Assembly (NCBI GenBank): GCA_022769845.1
Contig: JALEIO010000132.1
Span: 1 to 37,513 of the forward strand
Reading direction: 5' to 3'
DNA from: Oscillospiraceae bacterium
GTDB taxonomy: Bacteria > Bacillota > Clostridia > UMGS1810
DNA: 37,513 nt
Part shown: piece by piece, positions 27,001 to 32,716 of the stretch
Layout of the letters: each line of letters begins with the position of its first letter
Numbering within the stretch: position 1 is the stretch's first letter
Translations under genes and position numbers: made by a program
Notes under the pieces: model-generated
What the model was told of the DNA's origin: nothing
Seen by the model: only the letters and a program-made list of their open reading frames with translations
Database searches by the model: none

Positions 27001-28072
27001 CAACGCGATAAGCCTTATTGAAAGCGGAAAAGCGGCTTATGTAATATCCACCTCGTCTAAAGGCAGAATACCATCGCGTGACAGTGTTAAAATACGAAGG
27101 AAAGCGGTTGAAAGAAGCGTTCCGTGCCTTACGTCAATCGACACGGCAACCGCATTTTTAAACAGCATAAAAAGCAAGTTTTCTCAAGGCTCGACCGAGC
27201 TTGTGGATATAAACAATATGAGGAGTGAGAGAATGAAATTGAAATTTACAAAAATGCACGGCTGCGGAAATGATTATATTTATTTTAACTGCTTTAATCA
27301 GACAATTACAAATCCCGAGGGATTGAGCGTCAGCCTTTCCGACAGGCATTTCGGAATAGGCGGCGACGGCGTTGTGCTTATTTGCCCGTCTGATGTTGCG
27401 GACGCGAAGATGCGAATGTTTAACCTTGACGGCAGTGAGGGAAAAATGTGCGGCAATGCAATAAGATGTGTGGGCAAGTATTTATACGACAACAAAATTG
27501 TTGAAAAAAGCAAAATGACCATTGAAACACTTAGCGGAATTAAAGTTCTGGAGCTGAAAAAACAAAACGGCGAGGTTAAGTTTGTTACTGTTGATATGGG
27601 AAAAGCCGAGCTTAATCCAAAGAAAATTCCCGTAGATCTTGAAGGCGACAAAATTGTGGACTTTAAGGTGGAAATAAGCGGCAGAAAAGAAAACATTACT
27701 TGTGTTTCTATGGGAAATCCGCACTGTGTGGTATTTTATGAAAACATTGATACGTTAAACCTTGAAGAAATCGGTCCGAAATTTGAAAACAACAAGATTT
27801 TCCCTGACAGAGTTAATACTGAATTTATTAAGGTTATAGACGACCACACGCTTAAAATGCGCGTATGGGAGCGCGGAAGCGGCGAAACCTGGGCGTGCGG
27901 AACGGGCGCGTGTGCTGCCGCGGTTGCTGCGGTTGAAAACGGATACTGCAAAAAGGGCGACGATATAACAGTTAAGCTTATCGGCGGCGATCTTGTGATA
28001 AAATATACCGACGACGCGGTTTATCTTACCGGCAACGCAAACAAGGTATTTGACGGCGAAATTGAGGTATAA
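24032..28072 (+). CDS. carB-dapF: Carbamoyl-phosphate synthase large subunit joined in frame to diaminopimelate epimerase
   Basis: One open frame of 1346 codons covers two full enzymes. Residues 1 to about 1060 are CarB: two ATP-grasp halves (GSGPIVIGQAAEFDYAG near residue 14, GSGPIRIGQGIEFDYAS near 555) and the MGS-like allosteric domain (about 935-1050). CarB-like sequence ends at TELVDINNM. Residue 1068 is the expected DapF start (MKLKFTKMHGCGNDY), and the last 279 residues are a complete epimerase with C73 (KMCGNAIRC) and about C222 (WACGTGAC). The first half makes carbamoyl phosphate; the second converts LL- to meso-diaminopimelate. An AGGAG at 27221-27225 lies seven bases before an in-frame ATG at 27233, so separate DapF synthesis is also possible. 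Both other frames have stops at the junction. Confidence 0.85.
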   Translation: MPLNKDIKKVLVIGSGPIVIGQAAEFDYAGTQACRALKEEGLEVVLVNSNPATIMTDKAMADKIYIEPLTLTTLERIIEKERPDSLLSTLGGQTGLTLSMQLAKSGYLAEKGVKLLGANPETIDKSEDRQLFKDTMEKIGQPCIPSVVANDLEGAIAFADKTGYPLIIRPAFTLGGTGGGIVNNEDELKDIATNGLRLSPIHQILVEKCIAGWKEIEFEVMRDAKGNVITVCSMENLDPVGVHTGDSIVIAPAVTLSDKEYQMLRSAALDIISELKVEGGCNCQFALNPDSFEYAVIEVNPRVSRSSALASKATGYPIAKVATKIAIGYNLNEIKNAVTGTTYACFEPALDYVVVKFPKWPFDKFVYAKRTLGTQMKATGEVMAIGTSFEQAMMKAVRGAEISQDTLNYKKFMQMSDAEVEDNLKNITDERIFCVYEALKRGIEPEKIHSITKIDNWFLYKLLNLVKMDNRLKEGGISDSLYLEAKKMGYLDRTIESFSGEKIKNPIYASYKMVDTCAAEFKAATPYFYSTYDNENEAAEFIEQKHSNKKKIIVFGSGPIRIGQGIEFDYASVHCVWALKEKGYEVIIVNNNPETVSTDFDTADRLYFEPLSTEDVMSIINTEKPFGVVVAFGGQTAIKLTNYLSDNKINIIGTSADSIDMAEDRERFDELLESLHIKRPSGYTVMTKEEALKSAEQIGYPVLLRPSYVLGGQNMIIAHNDEDVNEYMDIILRQNIENPVLIDKYLMGTEVEIDAICDGEDILIPGIMEHIERAGIHSGDSIAVYPAWSLSDKITQKIVDCSRALAVGLKTKGLVNIQYLVYDEELYVIEVNPRSSRTIPYITKVTGVPMVDLAVRTMLGEKLADLGYGTGLYKESAYFAVKVPVFSFEKLIDVDTHLGPEMKSTGEVLGIASTLEEALYKGLVAAGYNLNKKGGVFITVRDSDKGELIDISKGFNDLGYEIYATKGTAKIIENIGIDVKVVDKIHESENNAISLIESGKAAYVISTSSKGRIPSRDSVKIRRKAVERSVPCLTSIDTATAFLNSIKSKFSQGSTELVDINNMRSERMKLKFTKMHGCGNDYIYFNCFNQTITNPEGLSVSLSDRHFGIGGDGVVLICPSDVADAKMRMFNLDGSEGKMCGNAIRCVGKYLYDNKIVEKSKMTIETLSGIKVLELKKQNGEVKFVTVDMGKAELNPKKIPVDLEGDKIVDFKVEISGRKENITCVSMGNPHCVVFYENIDTLNLEEIGPKFENNKIFPDRVNTEFIKVIDDHTLKMRVWERGSGETWACGTGACAAAVAAVENGYCKKGDDITVKLIGGDLVIKYTDDAVYLTGNANKVFDGEIEV
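27221..27235 (+). promoter_or_regulatory. dapF: Internal ribosome binding site and start codon for dapF inside the joined frame
   Basis: AGGAGTGA (27221-27228) stands seven bases before ATG 27233, which begins a canonical DapF N-terminus. The same bases are read through by the carB frame. This is what a normal carB/dapF gene boundary would look like apart from the missing carB stop. Confidence 0.65.
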
Positions 28073-28086
28073 CTGTTTTGAGATAA

Positions 28087-28167
28087 CAGGTGCGTAACTT
28101 ACACTTGATTTTTTCAGTGGCGGTGCAATCCACTGCTGAAACGCCAAAATGACGGGGCTTAAGTCCC
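28087..28167 (+). other. Run of three hairpins upstream of dapL, possible structured RNA of unknown class
   Basis: Three stems are visible: CAGGTG/CACTTG (28087-28092 with 28102-28107, one wobble, 9-base loop), CAGTGG/CCACTG (28115-28120 with 28130-28135, 9-base loop), and GGGGC/GTCCC (28154-28158 with 28163-28167, TTAA loop, one wobble). GGCG 28119-28122 could alternatively pair with CGCC 28142-28145. The block ends some 15 bases before the dapL ribosome site. It is not a lysine, SAM or T-box pattern that I recognise. Confidence 0.4.
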
Positions 28168-28190
28168 TTATTGAATAGAAGGAGTTTACG

Positions 28191-29363
28191 ATGAAAATTA
28201 ATAAAAATTATGCCAATGTTGCAGAAAGCTATCTTTTTTCAGATATTGCAAAAAGAGTGGAGATTTTTACAAAAAACAATCCGGATAAAAAGGTTATAAA
28301 AATGGGAATAGGCGACGTTACGCTTCCTCTTTGCGACGCTGTAATTAAAAAAATGCACGCCGCAGTGGACGAAATGAGCAAAAAAGAAACCTTCAAGGGC
28401 TACGGCCCCGAGCAAGGCTACGCTTTTTTGCGAAATTCGATAAAAGATTATTACAAATCGCACAATGTTGATTTGGACGAAAATGAAATTTTTATAAGCG
28501 ACGGCGCAAAAAGTGACCTCGGCAACATTCTTGATTTGTTCGACAAGGACAACGTTTGCCTTGTGCCCGACCCTGTTTATCCCGTTTATGTTGACACCAA
28601 TGTTATGGCAGGCAGAAAAATTATATTTATGAATGCGAATGAGGAAAACGGATTTTTGCCGCTGCCCGACAAAAACGTAAAATGCGACATTATTTACATC
28701 TGCTCGCCCAATAACCCCACAGGCGCGGCGTATAATTACGAGCAGCTTAAGGCTTGGGTGGATTACGCTGCTGATAATAAAGCGGTAATTCTTTTTGACA
28801 GCGCATACGAGGCGTTTATTGAGGAAGATTTGCCGAGAAGTATTTTTGAAATAGAGGGTGCGAAAAATTGCGCGATTGAGTTTTGCTCATTCTCAAAAAC
28901 GGCAGGATTTACAGGCACTCGCTGCGGATATACTGTTGTTCCGAAAACGCTTGAATTTGACGGTATGAATCTTAACAAAATGTGGCTTCGCCGACAGACA
29001 ACAAAGTTTAACGGTGTCCCGTATATTGTTCAGGCGGGCGCAAGTGCGGTGTTTACCGAGGAAGGTCAGAAGGAAATTAAAGCGGCGCTTTCGTATTATA
29101 AGGAAAACGCGCGCGTTATGGCAAAAACTCTTGAAGAAATGGGAATTTGGTTTACAGGCGGCAAAAATTCGCCGTATATTTGGCTTAAATGCCCCAACAA
29201 TATGAAGTCGTGGGACTTTTTCGACCTTCTTCTTGAAAAGGCAAATGTTGTCGGCACACCCGGAGCGGGATTTGGAAAAAACGGCGAGGGATTTTTCCGC
29301 TTAACTGCATTCGGCGACAATGAAAACACCAAAATTGCAATGGAAAGATTTAAAAATATATAA
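28191..29363 (+). CDS. dapL: LL-diaminopimelate aminotransferase
   Basis: The 390-residue fold-type I aminotransferase converts tetrahydrodipicolinate directly to LL-diaminopimelate. It shows KMGIGDVTLPLCDAVI near the N-terminus, KGYGPEQGYAFLR near residue 75, CSPNNPTGAAYNYEQL near 170 and the PLP lysine K236 in FCSFSKTAGFTGTRCGY. These match DapL rather than general aminotransferases. Its product is the substrate of DapF, encoded immediately upstream in the carB-dapF frame, so the two genes form the end of the lysine/peptidoglycan diaminopimelate route. GAAGGAG precedes the ATG. A tandem 10-base TAAAAATATA repeat at 29351-29370 straddles its stop codon. Confidence 0.95.
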   Translation: MKINKNYANVAESYLFSDIAKRVEIFTKNNPDKKVIKMGIGDVTLPLCDAVIKKMHAAVDEMSKKETFKGYGPEQGYAFLRNSIKDYYKSHNVDLDENEIFISDGAKSDLGNILDLFDKDNVCLVPDPVYPVYVDTNVMAGRKIIFMNANEENGFLPLPDKNVKCDIIYICSPNNPTGAAYNYEQLKAWVDYAADNKAVILFDSAYEAFIEEDLPRSIFEIEGAKNCAIEFCSFSKTAGFTGTRCGYTVVPKTLEFDGMNLNKMWLRRQTTKFNGVPYIVQAGASAVFTEEGQKEIKAALSYYKENARVMAKTLEEMGIWFTGGKNSPYIWLKCPNNMKSWDFFDLLLEKANVVGTPGAGFGKNGEGFFRLTAFGDNENTKIAMERFKNI

Positions 29364-29403
29364 AAATATATAAAATTTTGTTTTATGAAGGAGAATTTTT
29401 GCG

Positions 29404-30165
29404 TTGAAAGTATCGGTTGTCGGCAATAAAAAAATCGGAGTGTGCTTTGCGCGGCTTTTAAAGAAAAAAGGGTTTGATTTAATTTCGTACTACTGCGACG
29501 ATATTGAAACAGGCGTGAAATACGCTGTTGCCGCAGGCTGCAAGGCTTATGTGGATTTAAAACGCACGGTGGAGGAAAGCGAACTTATTATTGTTGCGGT
29601 TGCAGACAGTTCTCTTAAACGGTTTATGCGCAAAATTGCCTCATTCAAGCCTGAAAACAAGGTGTTTTGCGCAATCAGCAACGGTGAAAACTCCGATTCT
29701 ATAAACATTGGCGGCAGCAATACATATTTTTCGGCGTTTGTTCCAAAATTCGCATTGGAAAACGGCAATTTTGCCGATATTTCGGACACTGTGATTTTCT
29801 TTGAGGGATCAGGCAAGGATTACTGGGATTTTTATGACGTTTTGTATGTAAGAAAGGTTAATTTTAAAATTATTGACAAAACGCAAAAGTGCGGTTTGGT
29901 TATTGCTGCGGCATTTGTTACCGATTTTAAAAAAATGCTGTTCGGCATTGCTGATGACGTGCTTAAAAAAGCAAAGCTTGACGATGACTGGCTTATAGAT
30001 TTGGCAGAGTATCCTGCTGATAAGCTTTCTGAACAAAGCAGCGAATTTAACGCTGACCTTCACAGAATGACGCTTGATTTTGCGGCGGTGGATTCCGATA
30101 CATCTCATAAGCTTTCGTCTGTGATTAAGGTGTTGGAGGTTATGGGCGTTAGTTATTTTAACTGA
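29404..30165 (+). CDS. Rossmann-fold protein with DUF2520-like C-terminal domain
   Basis: The 253-residue protein has an N-terminal Rossmann-like domain (KVSVVGNKKIGVCFARLL, with a loosened dinucleotide-binding loop, then DLKRTVEESELIIVAVADSSL). A helical C-terminal half follows, as in the Rossmann/DUF2520 group of putative NADP-dependent oxidoreductases distantly related to ketopantoate and pyrroline-carboxylate reductases. No substrate is known. The start is TTG 29404, ten bases after AAGGAG (29388-29393). The gene follows dapL by 40 bases and is probably last in the operon. The altered glycine loop (GNKKIG) raises doubt about cofactor binding. Confidence 0.65.
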   Translation: MKVSVVGNKKIGVCFARLLKKKGFDLISYYCDDIETGVKYAVAAGCKAYVDLKRTVEESELIIVAVADSSLKRFMRKIASFKPENKVFCAISNGENSDSINIGGSNTYFSAFVPKFALENGNFADISDTVIFFEGSGKDYWDFYDVLYVRKVNFKIIDKTQKCGLVIAAAFVTDFKKMLFGIADDVLKKAKLDDDWLIDLAEYPADKLSEQSSEFNADLHRMTLDFAAVDSDTSHKLSSVIKVLEVMGVSYFN

Positions 30166-30192
30166 AAATTTGGTGAAAATTACCGCTGAATA

Positions 30193-30221
30193 TTGACAAT
30201 TTGACGAAAATGGGGTATTAT
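30193..30221 (+). promoter_or_regulatory. Sigma-A-type promoter of hpf
   Basis: A perfect TTGACA (30193-30198), a 17-base spacer and TATTAT (30216-30221). It predicts an hpf leader of about 130 bases. Confidence 0.8.
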
Positions 30222-30242
30222 AAATATAAAGAAAAGGTTTTT

Positions 30243-30275
30243 ATGAAAAACAAACGCATTTGGTGTTGTCCGTAA
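30243..30275 (+). CDS. Possible 10-codon leader peptide upstream of hpf
   Basis: ATG at 30243 after AAAAGG (30233-30238) opens a 10-codon frame, MKNKRIWCCP, ending at TAA 30273-30275. The hairpin AGCGGA/TCCGCT follows at 30280-30295. Trp and paired Cys codons at the end of a short leader frame suggest possible translational control, but the frame is short enough to occur by chance. Confidence 0.25.
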   Translation: MKNKRIWCCP

Positions 30276-30305
30276 GCGCAGCGGAGCTTTCCGCTAAAAG
30301 TAAAA

Positions 30306-30343
30306 TTTTACACAAACGGATTTTACACCGAAAAGTTTTACAC
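30306..30343 (+). repeat. Three TTTTACAC direct repeats at exact 15-base spacing in the hpf leader
   Basis: TTTTACAC occurs at 30306-30313, 30321-30328 and 30336-30343, starting every 15 bases and ending just before the AAGGAG ribosome site of hpf. The first copy also completes the palindrome GTAAAATTTTAC (30300-30311). Confidence 0.7.
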
Positions 30344-30360
30344 ATGAAGGAGATGTTTTT

Positions 30361-30882
30361 ATGAAAATTAAGATTGTTGCAAGAAAAATGGAACTTACCC
30401 CGGCTATTGAAAGCTATGTTGAGAAAAAAATAAGCAAGCTCGGAAAGTTTTTTACGGAAGATGTTGACGCAACCGTTACATTGTCTGCACAAAAAGGCAA
30501 TCAAATTGCCGAGCTTACCATATATTACGGCGGAATGGTTTTCCGATGTGAGGAGCGTTGCGATGATTTGTACCGTTCGATTGATATTATTGAAGATTTG
30601 ATGGAGCGTCAGATAAGAAAACATAAGACAAAGCTTGAAAAAAGGCTTAAAAAAGCGGTTGTTGTTCCTGATGATGTTCAGAGCGTACCGGAAGAAGAAA
30701 AAGAATTTAAAATTGTCAAGACCAAGAAATATTCTAAAAAGCCTATGAGTGCGGAGGAAGCAATTTTGCAGATGAATATGCTCGGTCACAACTTTTATAT
30801 TTTTGACAATTCAGCTGAAGGCAGTGTTGCGGTTGTTTATAAGAGAAATGACGGCAACTACGGTTTAATTGAGTTGGAATAG
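30361..30882 (+). CDS. hpf: Ribosome hibernation promoting factor, long form
   Basis: The 173-residue protein has the S30AE/RaiA-type domain at residues 1-100 (IVARKMELTPAIESYVEKKI, then EERCDDLYRSIDIIEDLMERQI). A charged linker follows, then the C-terminal dimerisation domain at about 118-173 (KPMSAEEAILQMNMLGHNFY). Long HPF pairs 70S ribosomes into inactive 100S dimers in stationary phase. AAGGAG precedes ATG 30361. It is transcribed alone from a strong promoter with a leader of unusual structure, and is closed by a strong terminator. Confidence 0.96.
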   Translation: MKIKIVARKMELTPAIESYVEKKISKLGKFFTEDVDATVTLSAQKGNQIAELTIYYGGMVFRCEERCDDLYRSIDIIEDLMERQIRKHKTKLEKRLKKAVVVPDDVQSVPEEEKEFKIVKTKKYSKKPMSAEEAILQMNMLGHNFYIFDNSAEGSVAVVYKRNDGNYGLIELE

Positions 30883-30893
30883 AAAAAATTATA

Positions 30894-30924
30894 AACGGGT
30901 CGGAATTTACCGACCCGTTTTTTA
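30894..30924 (+). terminator. Rho-independent terminator of hpf
   Basis: AACGGGTCGG and CCGACCCGTT form a perfect 10-bp stem with the loop AATTTA, followed by TTTT. Confidence 0.95.
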
Positions 30925-31150
30925 TAACATAGGAAATTGCTCGTTTTGAGTTAGCAATTTTGCTTGTTCAAAAAAAGCGAACCATACTGCCCCCAAGATT
31001 GGGGGTCAGGGGGTTGATACGTTTTAACGCTTTTTTATAACATAGGAAATTGCGCGCGAGAAGTGCGCAATCAGCTTGTTTCAAAAAAGCGAACCATCCT
31101 GCCCCCAAGATTGGGGGTTAGGAGGTTGATGTGTTAAAAACGCTTTTTTA
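30921..31150. repeat. Two tandem copies of a 113-bp structured repeat
   Basis: This is most of the 344-base gap between hpf and rhaB. Unit 1 is 30921-31033 and unit 2 runs from 31034 to about 31150, aligned at a constant offset of 113. Each begins TTTATAACATAGGAAATTGC and has a variable hairpin, then AAAAAAGCGAACCAT, a CCCCC-AAGATT-GGGGG hairpin, GGTTGAT and CGCTTTTTT. The flanking AAAAAAGCG and CGCTTTTTT pair to close a larger stem. The first hairpin keeps its pairing with changed bases: AAATTGCT/AGCAATTT in unit 1, ATTGCGC/GCGCAAT in unit 2. No coding frame is evident. The T-rich ends could also stop transcription from both sides. A dispersed repeat family or a structured RNA are both possible. 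Confidence 0.8.
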
Positions 31151-31226
31151 TGTAAAATTAATGTGTGCCAAAGTAAAAGGCATACGAAATTTAACGTTGT
31201 TGTGCGAAAATTATAATAAGAACGTA

Positions 31227-32693
31227 TTATTTTTCGATAACTTTTTTAAATCTTTCAAACGCTTCGTCCCACTCGGCAGTATGATTAGGCTTATATTCTT
31301 TTACGGGGAAGGAGTTTGCTATAATTCTTCGTGCTTCGGCAATATCCTTTATTTCGCCCGCATTTATAAGGCACATTGCAATATTTCCGAGCGCTGTTGC
31401 CTCAATCGGACCGGCATTGACCTCTGTATCGCACGCGTCTGCGGTCATTGTGCAGAGGAACGGGTCTTTTGTTCCGCCGCCGACAATATTTATTTTTTCA
31501 AACTTTTTGCCGGTGATTTTTTCAAGATTGATAAGTGAAAGCTTATATTTAAGGGCAAGGCTTTCATATATGCAACGCACCGTTTCGCCTATGGTTTCGG
31601 GTGTGCGCTGACCTGTTTTTTTGCAGTATTCATAAATTCTTTTGGGAATATCGCCGGGCTTTCCGAATTCGGGATAATCAGGGTCAATAAAGCATTTAAA
31701 CGGTTCGGATTCCCTCGCCATTGCCTCAAGGTCGGCAAAGCTTAAATCCTTACCCTCTTTTTTGTATGTACGGCGCGATTCCTGTATTAGCCAAAGACCC
31801 ATAATATTTGTGAGAAATCTTATTTTTCCGCCGCAGCCGCCTTCATTTGTGTAAGACGAGAGATAGCCTGCTTCGGTTATGTTCGGCTCATCAAGCTCTG
31901 TTCCGAAAAGTGACCAAGTTCCGCAGCTTATATATACAAAATTCTTTTTATCCGACGGAACGGACACCACGGCGGACGCGGTATCGTGCGAGCCGACTGC
32001 GATAACATCTGCTTTTTTAACCTTTAATTCTTCGCATACCTTGTCGGAAAGCGAGCCTATTTTTTGACCGGGCATAATTATATCGCAAAAAATATCGGTG
32101 TTTATGCCGAATTTTTCCAAAAGTTCAAAATCCCAGTTTTTTGTATACGGATTAAGCATTTGAGATGTGGAGGCAATGGTATATTCGTTTTTTGCAACAC
32201 CGGTTAAAAAATAATTTAATAAATCCGGAATAAACAAAAAGGTTTTCGCGTTTTCAAGAATGTGATTTTTATGATTTTTTGCATAAACGAGCTGATAAAG
32301 CGTGTTAAAATTGAGAATTTGTATTCCGGTTTTTTCATAAATTTCTTTATCGCTCATAATTTCAAACGCTTCTTTTTGACCTATATCGTTTCGCGCATCG
32401 CGATAGTGTATGGGATTGGTAAGAAGCGAGCCGTCTTTGTCTAAAAGACCGTAATCAACTCCCCAGGTATCAATTCCGATAAGGTCAAAGCCGCCGTCGT
32501 TATTCGCCTTTACTATTGCCTGTTTAATTTCGTCTATAAGATGCAAAACATCCCAAAGAAAATCGTTTCCTGCCCATACTCCGTTATTTTGAAAACGGTG
32601 AATTTCTTTTAAGTTTATTTTTCCGTTTTCCATTTGCGCAATAATTCCTCGTCCGCTTGACGCCCCGAGATCGATTGCAAGCACTCTTTTCAT
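31227..32693 (-). CDS. rhaB: Rhamnulokinase
   Basis: The 488-residue FGGY-family sugar kinase matches RhaB: AIDLGASSGRGII at the N-terminus for ATP phosphate binding, GIDTWGVDYGLLDKDG near residue 75, NPIHYRDARND near 97, GSHDTASAV near 234 and ISCGTWSLFGTELDEP near 254. VGGGTKDPFLCTMTADA lies near 404. It phosphorylates L-rhamnulose. CAGGAGG precedes the ATG. It follows feoB by 23 bases on the same strand without a visible terminator, so it may be read from the iron promoter. No rhamnose isomerase or aldolase is nearby. Confidence 0.93.
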   Translation of the reverse strand: MKRVLAIDLGASSGRGIIAQMENGKINLKEIHRFQNNGVWAGNDFLWDVLHLIDEIKQAIVKANNDGGFDLIGIDTWGVDYGLLDKDGSLLTNPIHYRDARNDIGQKEAFEIMSDKEIYEKTGIQILNFNTLYQLVYAKNHKNHILENAKTFLFIPDLLNYFLTGVAKNEYTIASTSQMLNPYTKNWDFELLEKFGINTDIFCDIIMPGQKIGSLSDKVCEELKVKKADVIAVGSHDTASAVVSVPSDKKNFVYISCGTWSLFGTELDEPNITEAGYLSSYTNEGGCGGKIRFLTNIMGLWLIQESRRTYKKEGKDLSFADLEAMARESEPFKCFIDPDYPEFGKPGDIPKRIYEYCKKTGQRTPETIGETVRCIYESLALKYKLSLINLEKITGKKFEKINIVGGGTKDPFLCTMTADACDTEVNAGPIEATALGNIAMCLINAGEIKDIAEARRIIANSFPVKEYKPNHTAEWDEAFERFKKVIEK

Positions 32694-32716
32694 ATTATAA
32701 TCCTCCTGTTTATATA

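Noticed and set aside
28087..28167. Lysine riboswitch upstream of dapL
   Set aside because: The conserved lysine aptamer core blocks are not present and the region is too short.
30921..31150. Tandem repeat considered as a CRISPR array
   Set aside because: There are only two units of 113 bp with internal hairpins, without short identical repeats separated by unique spacers.
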